Notes under the pieces: generated by a model
The model's database searches: none
What the model saw: only the letters and a program-made list of their open reading frames with translations
Told to the model about the DNA's origin: nothing
Position numbers and translations under genes: made by a program
DNA from: Rhizophagus clarus
Taxonomy: Eukaryota > Glomeromycota > Glomeromycetes > Glomerales > Glomeraceae
DNA length: 64,000 bases
Direction: 5' to 3'
Assembly: GCA_015698045.1 (NCBI GenBank)
Contig: BLAL01000215.1
Coordinates: forward strand, 2,108,001 to 2,172,000
Part shown: piece after piece, positions 47,100 to 59,191 of the stretch
Position numbering within the stretch: position 1 is the first letter of the stretch
How the letters are laid out: the number at the start of each line of letters is the position of its first letter

Positions 47100-48530
47100 A
47101 ATATATTTATATATATAAATAAATTAAACTATTAAGATATAAAGAAAAGATTCAAGAATAATGGAAATGGATTCGTCGTAGTTCCAAAAATTGTGATTTT
47201 GAACCAATTAAATTTTCTTGCATTTTCTTAGCGATAATGATCTCTTGTGTCACAATATTTTCATTCGTGAACATTTAACCACTCTTATCAGGTTTACATC
47301 AGTTTACCGAAACTTTGTCTAAAAATAAAAAAATATTTTCTCAATCGATTCCAATAGATATTACACTAGAACTGTTCCTAAAAAGAAAACGTAAAAATGG
47401 GATTACATTATACGGCATACATAAGCACCCCAATCTAGCTTTTCAAAAAAAGTGAATGCATAAAGACCTTTTGTTTAATGTTTTATTAATCAGTTTATAG
47501 AAGTGCTTAATAACAGACAAATATGGTATATACGGTATATGGCAACAATACTACAATTTGCAGATTAGATCTTGTACTGTGTAATTGGCCAACGTCACTA
47601 CGTGACCTCTGTTTTGTGGGCGTGGTTTTTGGTAGGTATGATAGTTTATGCAGTGGTAAATAGAGATTATGCCACTCGAAAAAAACACAGTCGCCGAGAT
47701 AAATATAAACTGCGCATTCCAGCAATCACGTGTTGAGATGACAAATAAATGTTCCATCCCATTAGCAAACACGTCCACAAAACTGACGTGAGACTTTAAC
47801 CAATATAGATACTACTGTACATAACTTTTGCACTTGTACATATTTTTTATGACAATGTCAAACCTTGGTTCACAATCAAGAATTCCTTCATTAATAATCA
47901 GACGAAAAAAAGATAAGGATTAACAGCAACAATCATTAAAGCTTTTATACATAGCTTTTATTAGGATTGACATTTATTTAAGGGAGGCGTAGCAGTAGTA
48001 ATGATAAAGGTGGTCAAGAGAGTTAAGGAGACTAAGAAAAGTGCCATTTTCATTTTTTTTTCTTTCCTCAATATTTGAGATTTTAAAATTTTTTTTTTTT
48101 TTGGATCAAAATTATTTGGAAATAAACGAACTAAATGTCAATGTTCAATTACTTGAATATTTATAGAATGTTACATTTTTTGTTTGGAAAAGTCAAACCA
48201 AATTACGAAAATTGAGATCATAAATTTGATGAAAATTCTTTTGTTTCTCTCTTAAAAATATTTAAAAATTAGAAAAAGGCATTTAATTGATTCAGATAGA
48301 ATAAAATTATAACTTGGGCAAGACTTTGTTTTCCGAAAAATGAGGATAAGATTGAGGTTAGTATAAGGTTAGGTATATTACTTTAAAATTAGCATACGTT
48401 CAGGATAAAATCGCTTTAGAACGTTTCTTACGTTAAAATTATAAATGTTGACTCTATCCCAATTATTTTAATAAATTTGATTACTGATTGTAAAGGTTGT
48501 ACAGAGTTGAGATCTTCATAATGTATATAA
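47100..48530. repeat. diverged segmental duplication, copy 2 (partner 45350-46740)
   Basis: Same block order as its partner. The insertion-like middle (47430-47930) is more GC-rich, with GACGTGAGAC and CACGTG motifs and overlapping minus-strand frames of 72-75 codons that I do not recognise and do not call. Confidence 0.6.
47961..48053 (-). CDS. small signal-peptide-like protein, copy 2 (30 residues)
   Basis: Starts MKMALFLVSLTLLTTFIITT, then ATPPLNKCQS and stop. Nearly all of it is a signal peptide, with a predicted mature tail of about eight to ten residues ending in NKCQS. The aligned partner 1.75 kb away has the same start and hydrophobic core but a longer, different tail. Such peptides can be secreted signals, but the evidence is only sequence shape and duplication. 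Confidence 0.35.
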   Translation of the reverse strand: MKMALFLVSLTLLTTFIITTATPPLNKCQS

Positions 48531-48825
48531 ATCTGGAGTTTGTATAAAGAACGGTTATCTTCGACATTTTCACAGAATTGCGTTAAAATTTCAATTGTCA
48601 ATAATTATCATTGAAGACTAATTTGTTTGCATTGAGGTTTACAATTAGTTTATCACAATTCCTTATTTGCATTTGAAATATTATAGCAAAGACTTTAGAC
48701 AAAGATACCAATTTAGAAAGTTATCGTCTTTACCATAATTAATAAAATATATCTTAAATGACAAATTTGGTTTATGTCAGTTATGATAGTCTACGCTGAT
48801 ACGTCTGGAATAGTTGGTAGCGCAG

Positions 48826-49460
48826 CAATTTTTCAAAATTGTAAAAAATGAATTTATTAATAAAAAACTCTCAAAAATAATGTATCCATATTTTTAGCCG
48901 CTCTGCAAATTTACTTTAAAGGCCAGAAGTGAATTTAAAAATTCGTCTTTGTTGATCATTTCCAAAATGGTTAGATAAATTTTTAACGTTTCATTGTTCA
49001 AAAATCAAAACCATCTTTACTACTTGAAGTAAACTTACAGAGCAGGCAAAAATACACTATTGCATAACTTCTAAAGCTTTATATACTAAGAAATTTTGTT
49101 TTGCTAAATTTTCTGCGCCACAGTTGGTTGACTGCGCCACCAGCTGGTAAGCTACCCTTTTTCATTTTTTTTTGTTAGTTTGTGGCGCAGCAATTTTTTT
49201 TTAAAAAAACATCCAAGAATTTTTTTTCTTCAACATAAATCGTTCAAACTTATACTATAGATTACTATAGATGTAAATTCACCTGCTCTGCAAGTTTACC
49301 TAGAACCAATTTTGACTTTACATATAAATGATTGATTTTACCGTCTTTGTTGATCGTTCCCAAAAATGGATTTCGGGAAAGAAAGATTTTTGTTAAATAA
49401 GTCAATAATTAAGATCGTCTTTATCACTCTGAGTAAATTTGAAGAGTAGCCAAAATTACT
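48826..49460. repeat. tandem foldback units (~360 bp, two copies)
   Basis: GTGGCGCAGCAATTTTT recurs at ~48825 and ~49184. In each unit a TGCTCTGCAAGTTTAC-like arm is followed ~130 bp later by its inverse (AGTAAACTTACAGAGCAGG), with a shared GTCTTTGTTGATC block between. This suggests duplicated foldback elements. GCGCCACAGTTGG and GCGCCACCAGCTGG lie between the copies. Confidence 0.55.
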
Positions 49461-49469
49461 TGGTGATTG

Positions 49470-50750
49470 CGACAGACATGAAATTTATCAGTCCGATATC
49501 TTCCCATGGAATCAGAAAGGAAATGGTTTTTTTCATACAATATTATTTTACTATGTTTTACTAGAAGAATAAATATATTCGAGGACATCTTTTTTCTTGT
49601 ATAATGAAACTAAGAAGGATGGTGTCTGATATTTAATAAATCATCTGTAAAACTGTATCGAGTGAAAGAACAATATTTTCGTGAATTCTCAAAATCGTCT
49701 GAATCATGTCTCTTTATTCAAAAATGAATTCCACCTGATTATATAATTGATCCATATAAAATATTCCATTAAAATGTTTTATATTTTTGATCATGCATTT
49801 AAATAAGCTTTTAAATATTTTATATACTATTTTTAGCCTACTCTTTAACGTACTTCCCATTAATCTAGTGACGGCCATCAACTGATCGAAATATTTGAAA
49901 TTTAATTTATCTAAAGAATCTAAACAAGTAAATCTCCCCGATTTTTTTTTTAATCTCATCGGGTACAATGATATAGACGTAAAAGAATTTTTTAAACGAT
50001 ATTATTAATAATAGGCTAACATTTAATGAACATTTAATTTTTGGTTAATATTTAGGCAAAACATAGTCCAATTCGGTCACTGGATTTAAAAACTGGTTTC
50101 AAGCCGGTCTAACATTATATTGGCCTGTTTCGTTCTAATAAACTGATTTTTAAATGAAATTTGGTCTTTAAATGCAATTCAAAACTGGCCAAAAAACGCC
50201 ATATGTTCACATTAAATTTATTGAATAAATGTCACAATAGCGAGATCGTGACCTGACGCATATATAAATCGGCCTTTTAATACAAATCGGTCTCTAAAGT
50301 AAACCGTTGATTTAATAAAATTTTCTGTCTGGGGACCGGATGTTTCAATAAAAATCTTCCAAGTTTGGCCGAAACCAGAGACTTGAAACCGGTCTGACAA
50401 AAGATTGCCATATATTGTAAAATAATTGTCATACATCAAAGACTGCATTAGGAGATCAAGAAAAATATAAAAAAACAAACACTTGACTTTTATCCATATA
50501 ATTGTGCAATTTACAATAACATTTATAATATCATAGCTTGCACTAATTTTATAATTTTTTATTTATTTTAATGAAGCTTATGCACTTTTTTATCTAATGA
50601 TTAATTATATTTCACATTTCACAGTAAAAAGTTTAAAAAATTAAAGCAAATACTTCTTTAAAATAACTAAAATTGAAGTAGCAGATACCTTAATCCATAA
50701 ATGAGAATTTCCTCCCAATAATTTAATTATAAAAATTATAACTAATTTCT
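49470..50750. other. no clear gene; scattered ACCGGTCT repeats
   Basis: 50080-50410 holds several AAGCCGGTCTAACA / AAACCGGTCTGACA type repeats and CGGTCTCTAAAG, perhaps an old element. An 84-codon minus-strand frame (49714-49968, starting MYPMRLKKKSGRF) is not recognised and has no supporting splice or family evidence. Confidence 0.3.
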
Positions 50751-50751
50751 A

Positions 50752-51128
50752 TGACACAGAACAGACAAAATCGCGTTTCTTGTTTAAATGCTTGTTTAAA
50801 CGCTAAGATATGATTTTATACGATTATTTTCACACTTTAAACGTTTAATCCCTATTTTATTTTTTGGTTGGTTTAAACGTACTGTATATTAAACGTATTA
50901 TATATTTTTTGAATTTGTGCTACAAACAAATAACCAAATTTGCTAAAAAATTTATTTCATATCTGCTGATTTGGAAAATATAACTGATGGGTTACTATAT
51001 TGTCATTAGCATATAAAATTATGGAGACTTTTCTGATCAGCCGATATATTTATAAGCGTTCAAGTGTTATGTTTAATAAACGTTTAATGTGTAAAAACAA
51101 ACGCAATTTTGTTTGTTCTGGCGTGCCA
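50752..51128. mobile_element. MITE-like element, 377 bp, TA duplication
   Basis: The left end reads TGACACAGAACAGACAAAAT then CGCGTTT. The right end, inverted, reads TGGCACGCCAGAACAAACAA then AATTGCGTTTG. TA flanks both sides (50750-50751 and 51129-51130). Multiple direct and inverted TTAAACGTTTAA motifs fill the interior. No ORF. Confidence 0.65.
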
Positions 51129-51884
51129 TATACTGCTAACCAATTCTATTCTGAAATGTAATTTAATTCCAGAGTAAAAATTAACAGAGATAAAAAAAAC
51201 AAACCAATAATACCACCTTGTTCAGGTTGCTTGATTGATTGAACTTTTAGTGTATTATAATAAATAATATTCGATTAGTATGGCACTGCGAGTTAGGCAC
51301 ATGAAGTTGCTTAAGGTACTGTATATGACTAAAATCACACATATATATGACAGCGTGATGATCACGATTTTTTTAGCGAACATCAAATATGTTAAAAGGA
51401 TCAAGAATAGTAATATGTCTGTTTGAGTTCCAGAAAAATCGATTAACATTTTTTTCATTTTCACATTATGTGCTGAACGTAACAGACTTATACTAAACTA
51501 AATTTGATTCATGGAGTCATTTGGCAGGATAAGAATTTTATTTAGATAGTCTTGATCACAAAAAATATTACTTATCAAGAAGTAATAGTTCGTAAAGAAA
51601 AATTTAGTGTTAACTATTTTATTTGATTCTTCAAAATTTGTTATACTTTATACTTTCTCAGAATGTATTGCGTCAAAGGTATTCTGAAAACGTTATTCGC
51701 TGTAAGCATTTAATTATAAACAATAAATTTAAAAACATTAACGTTTAAAAATGTTATAATATTTATGTAATCAATGATAATAATAATTTCAGAAACTTAC
51801 TTATTCAATTTCGAGTTCCCAGGAGATAGGGAACATAAGATATTAAGATGTGTACAAAAATAAATACCCTGATTTCGATTATTC

Positions 51885-53306
51885 TTAGAAAAGATCCTCC
51901 GCGAATTCATCGGCTAAAAATTTTTGCGGAGATCCAACAAGTTCAATACACCACTATGTGCAAAGCAAGTCAAAGATATTAATATTGACTGTTAAATAAA
52001 TTTAATGATAATGTGTACAGCATTGTACCTGATCATTTCCTCCAACTCTTTCGTCATGAGTAATAACTTCTTGATAATTTTCATTATCAACGGTAAATTT
52101 TAGATCATGACTTCTTAAAAAAATGTCTTTGATAGGTTCACATTGGAAATTTTGAAAAGGCAAAATGTTATTATGAGGACTTTGAAAAGACGACACATTA
52201 TTATTATTCCATTGAAGTAAAATGATATCCTGAGATTTCACATTTCCTTGATTATCACGGTTATGATAATGTTTAATACTCCAAGGAAGCTGGTAATTGT
52301 TGTAATCAGTACTACATACTACAAAATAATAAAAAATAATATTAATTTATAAAAATAAAAAAAAAATAAAAAAAAGACTTTAAATAAACTAACCTTCAAA
52401 ATGTTTACTCGTAGGTGATTGTTTAAATGTATTCGTATAAATATATTTACTAAAAATTTTATGATGTAACTGAATTGAACTTTTATATTTTATAGGACCT
52501 GGATTAGCATTGTCGTAATAATTATAAACAGGATTTCCTGTACGATAAAGAACTGCAGTATTATTATTAATAATATTGTTATTATTAATGGTCCATAAAG
52601 CGTTTGGTCCGAAATCACCGCAGTAAACCTACGAAATATAAAGTTTATATTAATAATAAACAAAATTATAATATTATGATAGTCTTCAACTAACCATATA
52701 ATTAAGATTTTGGTCTTGGAAGTTAGTGTACTGGTATTGTTGTTGATTAGGGAGTGAATACTTTTTATTGCAGCTGGATAAATATTTTCCTGTACCAACA
52801 TGTCTCAAAGCTATGATGGATCCATTTCTGATTATTTTTGAATAATCTGAAACAATTTCTTCAAATGTTCTGATTAATTCATCCATAGAATTAATATTCT
52901 TTTGTTTAGCAAATTGAATTTTAAAGGAATTGTAAGAAAGTGCATTAAAAAGATATTGTTTTTGTTCTTCAATATTTGTAATTTCCGCATCTCGACAAAG
53001 TGTACGAAAATCAGTAATGAAATTTACGGTATTATCATCCCAGTAATCAGGTACATATTTTAATGTTTGTAATTTTCTTTTACAAGAATTTTTGAAAACT
53101 GTAAAAGAAATATGATTTTTTAATGCATTAATAAGTGTATCAAAAGAATTTATGTTTTCCGGTACATTAATAGTAGAATCAATCATCATTATTGCAAATT
53201 TAAGAATTTCTTGTTCATTTGTAATTTGTCTCAAATTACAGTATATACGCATTTTTTTAACATATTCATTTGGATGAATTTTTCCATCGTAAATAGGAGG
53301 CTCCAT
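51885..53306 (-). CDS. Gag-like/MIR fusion protein, copy B
   Basis: Exons 53306-52695, 52628-52394, 52318-52029 and 51953-51885; 401 residues, all joins in frame. The open frame begins upstream of the ATG at 53306 but a poly-A run precedes MEPPIYDGKIHPNEYVKKMR, so that ATG is chosen. Gag-like part: FKNSCKRKLQTLKY, FITDFRTLCRDAEITNIEEQ. MIR-like part: IIALRHVGTGKYLSS, then FGPNALWTI (exon 2), FLRSHDLKFTVDNENYQEV and HDERVGGNDQ (exon 3). The last exon is WCIELVGSPQKFLADEFAED. Exon 2 has an Asn-rich loop (INNNNIINNN). Exons 2 and 3 are longer than in copy A. Intact; function unknown. Confidence 0.8.
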
Positions 53307-53566
53307 TTTGAAAAAAAAAAAAAAGAAAATAGAAAGAGTAAAAAATATTAACAAGAATTTATGAGGATTATAACGACTTTTAAATCAATTTTTCAGAGAT
53401 TATGTAAACGATTATATCCTTAAGAATACACGATTGGTGAAGAAAAGTTGCACACTATTACTACAAGATTATCGGTAAGTGATTGTGATTTTCTAATATT
53501 GTATTATTTTATTGTTGCATATATTAGTCATAGTGTATAGCGCTGCATACAGCACCCGGGTCTTAA

Positions 53567-53830
53567 TCAGGTTAGCCCTGAGAAGGAGAGGTATTTTATA
53601 CAAAGAATAACTTGGTCAATTACTAAATTTTGGCCAAAATTAGCACCGAGTGAATTGTGAGTTGTACCCCGTAATGACAAAGCCAATGTTTGGATATCCG
53701 GATTATCTGATTCAAAAGTTAACGTGTCAATCGTAGGAAATTGTAAAGTAATTTTCCAGAATAGTAATCATGCGGTTGAGTTTTCCAAGTATTCCATTCT
53801 TTCCTGGTGTTATTCCTGCTTTTTGAATTA
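53567..53830 (-). pseudogene. broken open frame of unknown family
   Basis: On the minus strand, two frames overlap as if split by a one-base shift. The first has KEWNTWKTQPHDYYSGKLL. The second has FPTIDTLTFESDNPDIQTLA and LRGTTHNSLGANFGQNLVID, then a stop at 53567. The amino-acid mix looks protein-like rather than translated AT-rich spacer. I do not recognise the family. Confidence 0.35.
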
Positions 53831-54054
53831 CTTTCATTGAAAAAACAAATTCCTAATGTTTCTCTAAGGATGTATGAAAATTGAAAATACAAAAGTATTC
53901 ATCACGTAATTTTGTATGATGAGTAGAGACACTCTTATAAGGATGACTAGTGATATATCAAAAAAAAAAAATAATAGTTTCATATCTTATATTTTTAGAC
54001 AAATAACAGCTGACAAACAAGAAGTCTCGCAAAAGCGTTAATTTTACTTCAAAA

Positions 54055-54366
54055 TAGGGAGCGGGATTGATTCTACCAAAATCGAATTAATCGAAAAACG
54101 AATCAGATTCGATTATCGAATGAACTATAGTGCTGGCCTGAATTAAGAAATTAGCCACCGGGTAAAGTTGCTGTTACATACAGATTTTTGCATTTAATTC
54201 TGGACGGAATTATTAACTTGGCTAGGTTGCTATGCCATAAACTTTAAATAAGAAACGATTAGTCGGAATCGAAAGTTGAATTTTAGGATCGAAATTTGAA
54301 AACGATTAATTTCGATTAGTCGATTCTAAAATCGATTCTAATTATGGGAATCGATTTTAATCCCTA
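54055..54366. mobile_element. hAT-like MITE, 312 bp
   Basis: The ends are TAGGGAGCGGGATTGATTC and, inverted, TAGGGATTAAAATCGATTCC. The exact 8-bp duplication CTTCAAAA occurs at 54047-54054 and 54367-54374. Repeated GATTAGTCG / TCGATTCTA motifs occur inside. It falls in the spacer between the duplicated copies B and C. Confidence 0.88.
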
Positions 54367-54922
54367 CTTCAAAATACAATTTATTGGATGATATTTACTT
54401 TTAAAACTTTTTGCGAAAGAAATAACGATAAATTCCTGGAAACGGTGTGATGCTATAAATTTTCTTGTCACTTTATCTTTATCTTGTTGGTAATTGATTT
54501 ATTCAAGTTACATTTCTTAAATAAATGTGTAATAATGGTGTTATATTGTGTTTAAAAATTCAACTTTGATAGAAATTGTTCTCATGCTTGTTTCAAACAC
54601 TTTGTAATCGAAAAGTGTTCATCGAGTACAAACAATCAACAAAATGATACTAATAATATTATATATAAGTCAGTGAACTGTAAATTTTGGGGAATTCCTT
54701 AAATGAAAGTATGATAATAAAGTAACTAACTTAATGTTAACTATTTATTTTATTTTTTCTCTTTTATTCATTGTAATCAAAATTAGTTATACTTTATACT
54801 TTCTCAGAATGTATCGTGTCAAAAATATACTGACGAAACGTAGTATTTAAGGAAGTATATTACATTTAAAAATTGTTACTATATTTATGTAATAGATAAT
54901 ATTTCAATAATATTTCAGTAAT

Positions 54923-56375
54923 TTATCGATTTCCTGTACGAATTTGTTTTTGCGGATATTCAACAAGTTCAATACACCACTATGTACAAAGTAAATCAAA
55001 GGTATTAATATTGATGTTAGAATAAATTTTAACGATAATGTGTACATTATTTGTACCTGATCATTCCCTCCAATTCTTTCGTCATGAGTAACAACTTCTT
55101 GATAATTTTCATTTTCAACGATAAATTTTAGATCATGACTTCTTAAAACAATATCTTTGATCCGCTCATGCTGGTTATTAACATTATTATAACTCGGACG
55201 ACTAAACCGGTTATTAATTCGATGACCCCTAAGATTATTATTATAATTATTGTTATTATTCCATAGAAGTAAGACGATATCCTGAGATTTCACATTTCCT
55301 CGATCATCACGATTATGATAATGTTTAATACTCCAAGGAAGTTGGTAATTATTGTAATCACCACAACAAACTATAGAACAATAAGATTAATTTATCAGAA
55401 AAAAAAAAAATTTGAAGATTTCAGGATGTATAACAAATAAACTAACCTTCAAAATGGCTACTTGTAGGTGATTGTTTAGATATATTTGTATAAATATATT
55501 TACTAAGAATTTTATGTTGTAATTGAATTGAACTTTTGTAATGAATATGACTAATATTAGCATTGTGATTATAATCAGAAGATATAGAATGATAATTATT
55601 ATCAATGTTATTAATGGACCATAAAGCGTTTGGCCCAAAATCACCACAGTAAACCTACGAAATACAAAGATTATATTATACAAACATAATTATAATATTA
55701 TAATAGTCTTCAACTAACCATGCTTTGACTTTGGAATTCTAGTGTTTCTTCTTCGGACGATTCATCATCGGACTCAAGGTATCTGTTAGTAGGATACTGG
55801 TATTGTTGGTTGTTTTGTTGCGGATACTTTTTATAACAACTGGATAAATATTTCCCTGTACCAACATGTCTTAAAGCTATGATGGATCCATTTCTGATTA
55901 TTCTTGAATAATCTGAAACAATTTCTTCAAATGTTTTAATTAATTCATCCATAGAATTAACATTCTTTTGCTTAATAGCAAATTCATTTTTGAAAAAATC
56001 GTAAGGAAGTGCATTAAAAAGATATTTCTTTTGTTCTTCGATATTAGTAATTTCCGCATCCCGACAAAATGTACGAAAATCGGTAATAAAATTTACGGTA
56101 TTGTCACCCCCATAATCAGATATATATTTTAATGTTTGTAATTTTCTTTTACAAGAATTTTTGAAAACTGTAAAAGAAATATGATCTTTTAATGCATTAA
56201 TAAGTGCATCAAAAGAATTTATGTTTTCCGGTACATTGATTGTAGAATCGATCATCATTATTGCAAATCTAAGAATGTCTTGTTCATTTATAATTTGTCT
56301 AAAATTACAGTATACTCGCATTTTTTTAACATATTCATTAGGATGGATTTTCCCATCGTAAATAGGAGGCTCCAT
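54923..56375 (-). CDS. Gag-like/MIR fusion protein, copy C
   Basis: Exons 56375-55719, 55654-55447, 55370-55057 and 54979-54923; 411 residues, every join in frame. Starts MEPPIYDGKIHPNEYVKKMR like copy B and stays close to it through the Gag-like part (DFRTFCRDAEITNIEEQKKY). After GKYLSSCYKKYPQQNNQQY it has an acidic insert (ESDDESSEEE) absent from B. MIR-like part: FGPNALWSI, QLPWSIKHYHNR, LRSHDLKFIVENENYQEV, HDERIGGNDQ. The last exon starts WCIELVEYPQ. An Asn/Arg-rich loop (NNNNNYNNNLRGHRINN) lies in exon 3. Intact; probably arisen with B by tandem duplication. Confidence 0.82.
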
Positions 56376-57878
56376 TTTAAAAAAAAAAATTTAGAGAAAA
56401 CAAAAGGGTATAAAAAAGAATTAAAAAGGGTTATGACGACGAGTTTTTAAATCAATTTTGACAGATTACGTAAACAATTAATTTAGCCTTAATAATACAA
56501 ATTCTTGAATTCTTTAAAAAAAGGTTAGTTACAAGAGTTCTATGCAACATACCTCAATTGGTTAATAATTCTAATCCTAGAATCCAGATACCTAGAATCA
56601 CGTGACGCACTTAGTCCATTCCTGTATTGTATTATTTTTTGCTTTCAAATTTTTATATTCGTTGAAAGATAGCCATAATAACTATATCATACAGCATGTC
56701 TATAGATGGTACACTTTCATAACACTCGTTAGATATTATACATTGGCTTTTTTAATTTAGTAAAATTAAGGAATTATCATTAGTTATTTTTTACTTAAAA
56801 GAAATGTCAAGTGCGAAATTTTCTTGATGCAAACAAGGAACCAGTCTAACAATTTTATTGCTTTTATGGATGAGTAACTTATATTTTTGAAAAGCGCATA
56901 AAAAGTTGCTCCGTTATCATTAGTAATAACATCACGTATTTTAATAATAATCAAAAAGTTAATAATAAAAATGGTACAAAACCCGATTTATCGTACCTTT
57001 ATCTGAAAATAAAATGTCCTCAATCATCATTTCACATTTTTGATTCGGCAGGATCAGAAAGCAATTCATTGACGAACTTTCTAAACATGTTCTATGCTAA
57101 TTTCACTACGGAGAACTTGATCTCTTTTATTGCTTACTTAGCTCGCTAACTTACACTTAATTCTCAAATGTGATTTTCATAATATACAGTACTATAACAG
57201 AGAAAAATAACTGCCATTCTTGATTCAGAATATAAATGAGCGTGATAGAAATTTCACGAACAAATAACTTCATTTTTGAATTTATGCTCATTGAGAACGC
57301 ATTGAGAACGTTAGTTTTTCTAATTAATAATTCCATGATAATTTGTTAATTGCTTCAAACTGAATTATCATTAAAGCATAACTGATAATAATACAAATAG
57401 ATAAAATTTTATGATGAAAATCAAATGAATCTTTTAAGTAAACATTTATTTTGGTAAAACTATCAAAAACACTGACCCAACGAACTAATTATTCCCATTT
57501 ATCGAAAAAAAACATAACAATGCATATTGTAACTAAAATGGGTTCAATGGTATATTAAATCCTATTAAAGATTTTCATGTGAACTTATTTCCTAACCATA
57601 TTAACAATCTACGCACAATGAATATTCGCCCAGTAAATCGCATTTCTACCTTTAGCATATCTGATATAAAGGTATCTGGCTGGTTCGATCAGAACGTCGC
57701 AAAAGTGAAAAGTCCCGACCGCGATCCATTCACCATCATCACCATCTTCTTAAAAAGCTTTCTGTTGCGCAAATTTCAAGGTCTCCTAACTCACATTTGA
57801 AAATGTAAAATTGCCCTTATCGTTAGATCACCATATACTGTATTAAATTATAAAGGGGCTGCCGCATACAATCATTTA
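56376..57878. other. spacer, nothing recognised
   Basis: About 1.5 kb of AT-rich DNA between copy C and a MITE. The 73-codon frame at 57579-57800 lies in a slightly GC-richer patch but has no recognised features. Confidence 0.35.
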
Positions 57879-57880
57879 TA

Positions 57881-58359
57881 CAGTCAGCCCTCCATATAAT
57901 CACCAAGTTGGTTACACTCTTAACTGGTGATTGTATAGAGGTGTGATTGTATATATAGTATATAATTTTTTTTTATCAGAAATCAGAAATAAAAATTATT
58001 AAAATTATCTTAATTTTGGCCTGAATTATAAATTATAAAATTATAAATCATATGAATTGCATATTTTTGGGTGATAGCTATAAATAATTTTGAAAATTTC
58101 TTATAATCTACATTCTAAAAAAGGAAATTTGTTTATAATTCCGGCTGAAATTTTGATCTGACTGAAATTATAGTGACTATACAGAGGTTTAATTACTAGT
58201 AAAAATAATATGTATGTTACAGATCATGTGGTGATAGTGATTATAACCAAATTGTGATTATAAAGAGGTAAATTAACTAAGTAAAAGTCAGTTTCACAAA
58301 ATTGGGTTCTTATGTAGAGGTGTGACTATATAGGGTGTGATTGTATGGAGGTCTGACTG
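57881..58359. mobile_element. pogo/Tc1-like MITE, 479 bp
   Basis: The left end CAGTCAGCCCTCCATATAAT and the right end inverted CAGTCAGACCTCCATACAAT are followed by CAC on both. TA occurs on both sides (57879-57880 and 58360-58361). CAGT termini with a TA duplication fit pogo/Fot1-type elements. Internal GAGGTGTGATTGTAT repeats; no ORF. Confidence 0.8.
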
Positions 58360-58709
58360 TATTGCTTAATTCTAAAATCGATATTTTAAACAATAGTGAC
58401 ACTTCATCATGTAAATTATTACTTCTTATTTTCTTTTCATTACATTATTCGTTATATTTTTCTTCACTATAATTTTTCATATCTTTCTTCATTCCCTCCA
58501 TCATTTTCCTCTTCTTTTCATAATGTTTGCCTAGGGTTTTATATTTCTTTGATTATCTTGATTATGATAACACTCAAAAATCCAAGTATAATCGTTACGT
58601 TATACTATAAATGATGAGATTAATTTATTAAAAGATATAAGTCCATATCAGAATATATAATGAATATAAACTCATGAAATAAAAAAAAAATTTGGTAAAA
58701 AAATATATA

Positions 58710-59020
58710 GACCTTACAATATGTCTTAAAGGCTGCAATAGATTCATCCTAATTATTTTCGTATCTAAAACGCTTCTTCATATAATTCAACGTAATTTCG
58801 ACATCACGACAAAGTTTACGAAATTCGGTAAATAAAATTTACAGTTTCGCCACCTTTACGTTCAGGTGTACGTTCTAATACTTATGTTCTTTTAAGTCAT
58901 CGCACATATTGATATAGTAATTAATTAATTGTAGAATAAACACTCAATGAAGCAAATTTTGTCCATTTTAGTTTATATTATATGCGCTATTTTCTGATGG
59001 ATGAATTTTTTACATCATAA
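58710..59020 (-). pseudogene. Gag-like/MIR family remnant, minus strand
   Basis: Reads RMNLLQPLRHIV near 58735 (compare SIIALRHVATGKYL). Upstream are fragments matching GGxTVNFxxEFRKLCRDVEIT in shifted frames (58800-58860) and VKNSSIR-like text near the former start. Many frame changes and stops are present. It is divergent to copy D, as copy G is to copy H. Confidence 0.55.
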
Positions 59021-59191
59021 TTCCGGGAAAAAAAAATTGATTACGTATTTTTTATCAAATAACAAGCTTTTGTGGGAATAATTTCCAAATTCGGAATTAT
59101 ATTGTTTTTTAATACTACGCCATGGATCCATTTGCAGTAAAAAAGCAAGGATTAGCGAATTCGGTTACTTTGCATTTCTTCTTTCTAGAAA

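Larger units (their letters stand above)
51480..56430. repeat. ~3.1-kb tandem duplication carrying Gag/MIR copies B and C
   Basis: Unit 51480-53400 and unit 54740-56430 share downstream sequence (TTATACTTTCTCAGAATGTA at 51647 and 54790), all four exons and the upstream stretch (TTTTAAATCAATTTT near 53380 and 56445). Between them lie unrelated DNA, a broken frame (53567-53830) and a MITE (54055-54366). Confidence 0.8.

Noticed and set aside
47507-47778. two overlapping minus-strand frames of 72-75 codons
   Set aside because: Overlapping frames in an insertion-like block; no features.
49714-49968. 84-codon minus-strand frame
   Set aside because: Could be real, but nothing beyond openness supports it.
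57579-57800. 73-codon plus-strand frame
   Set aside because: No ATG at its start, no motif, and no splice evidence.
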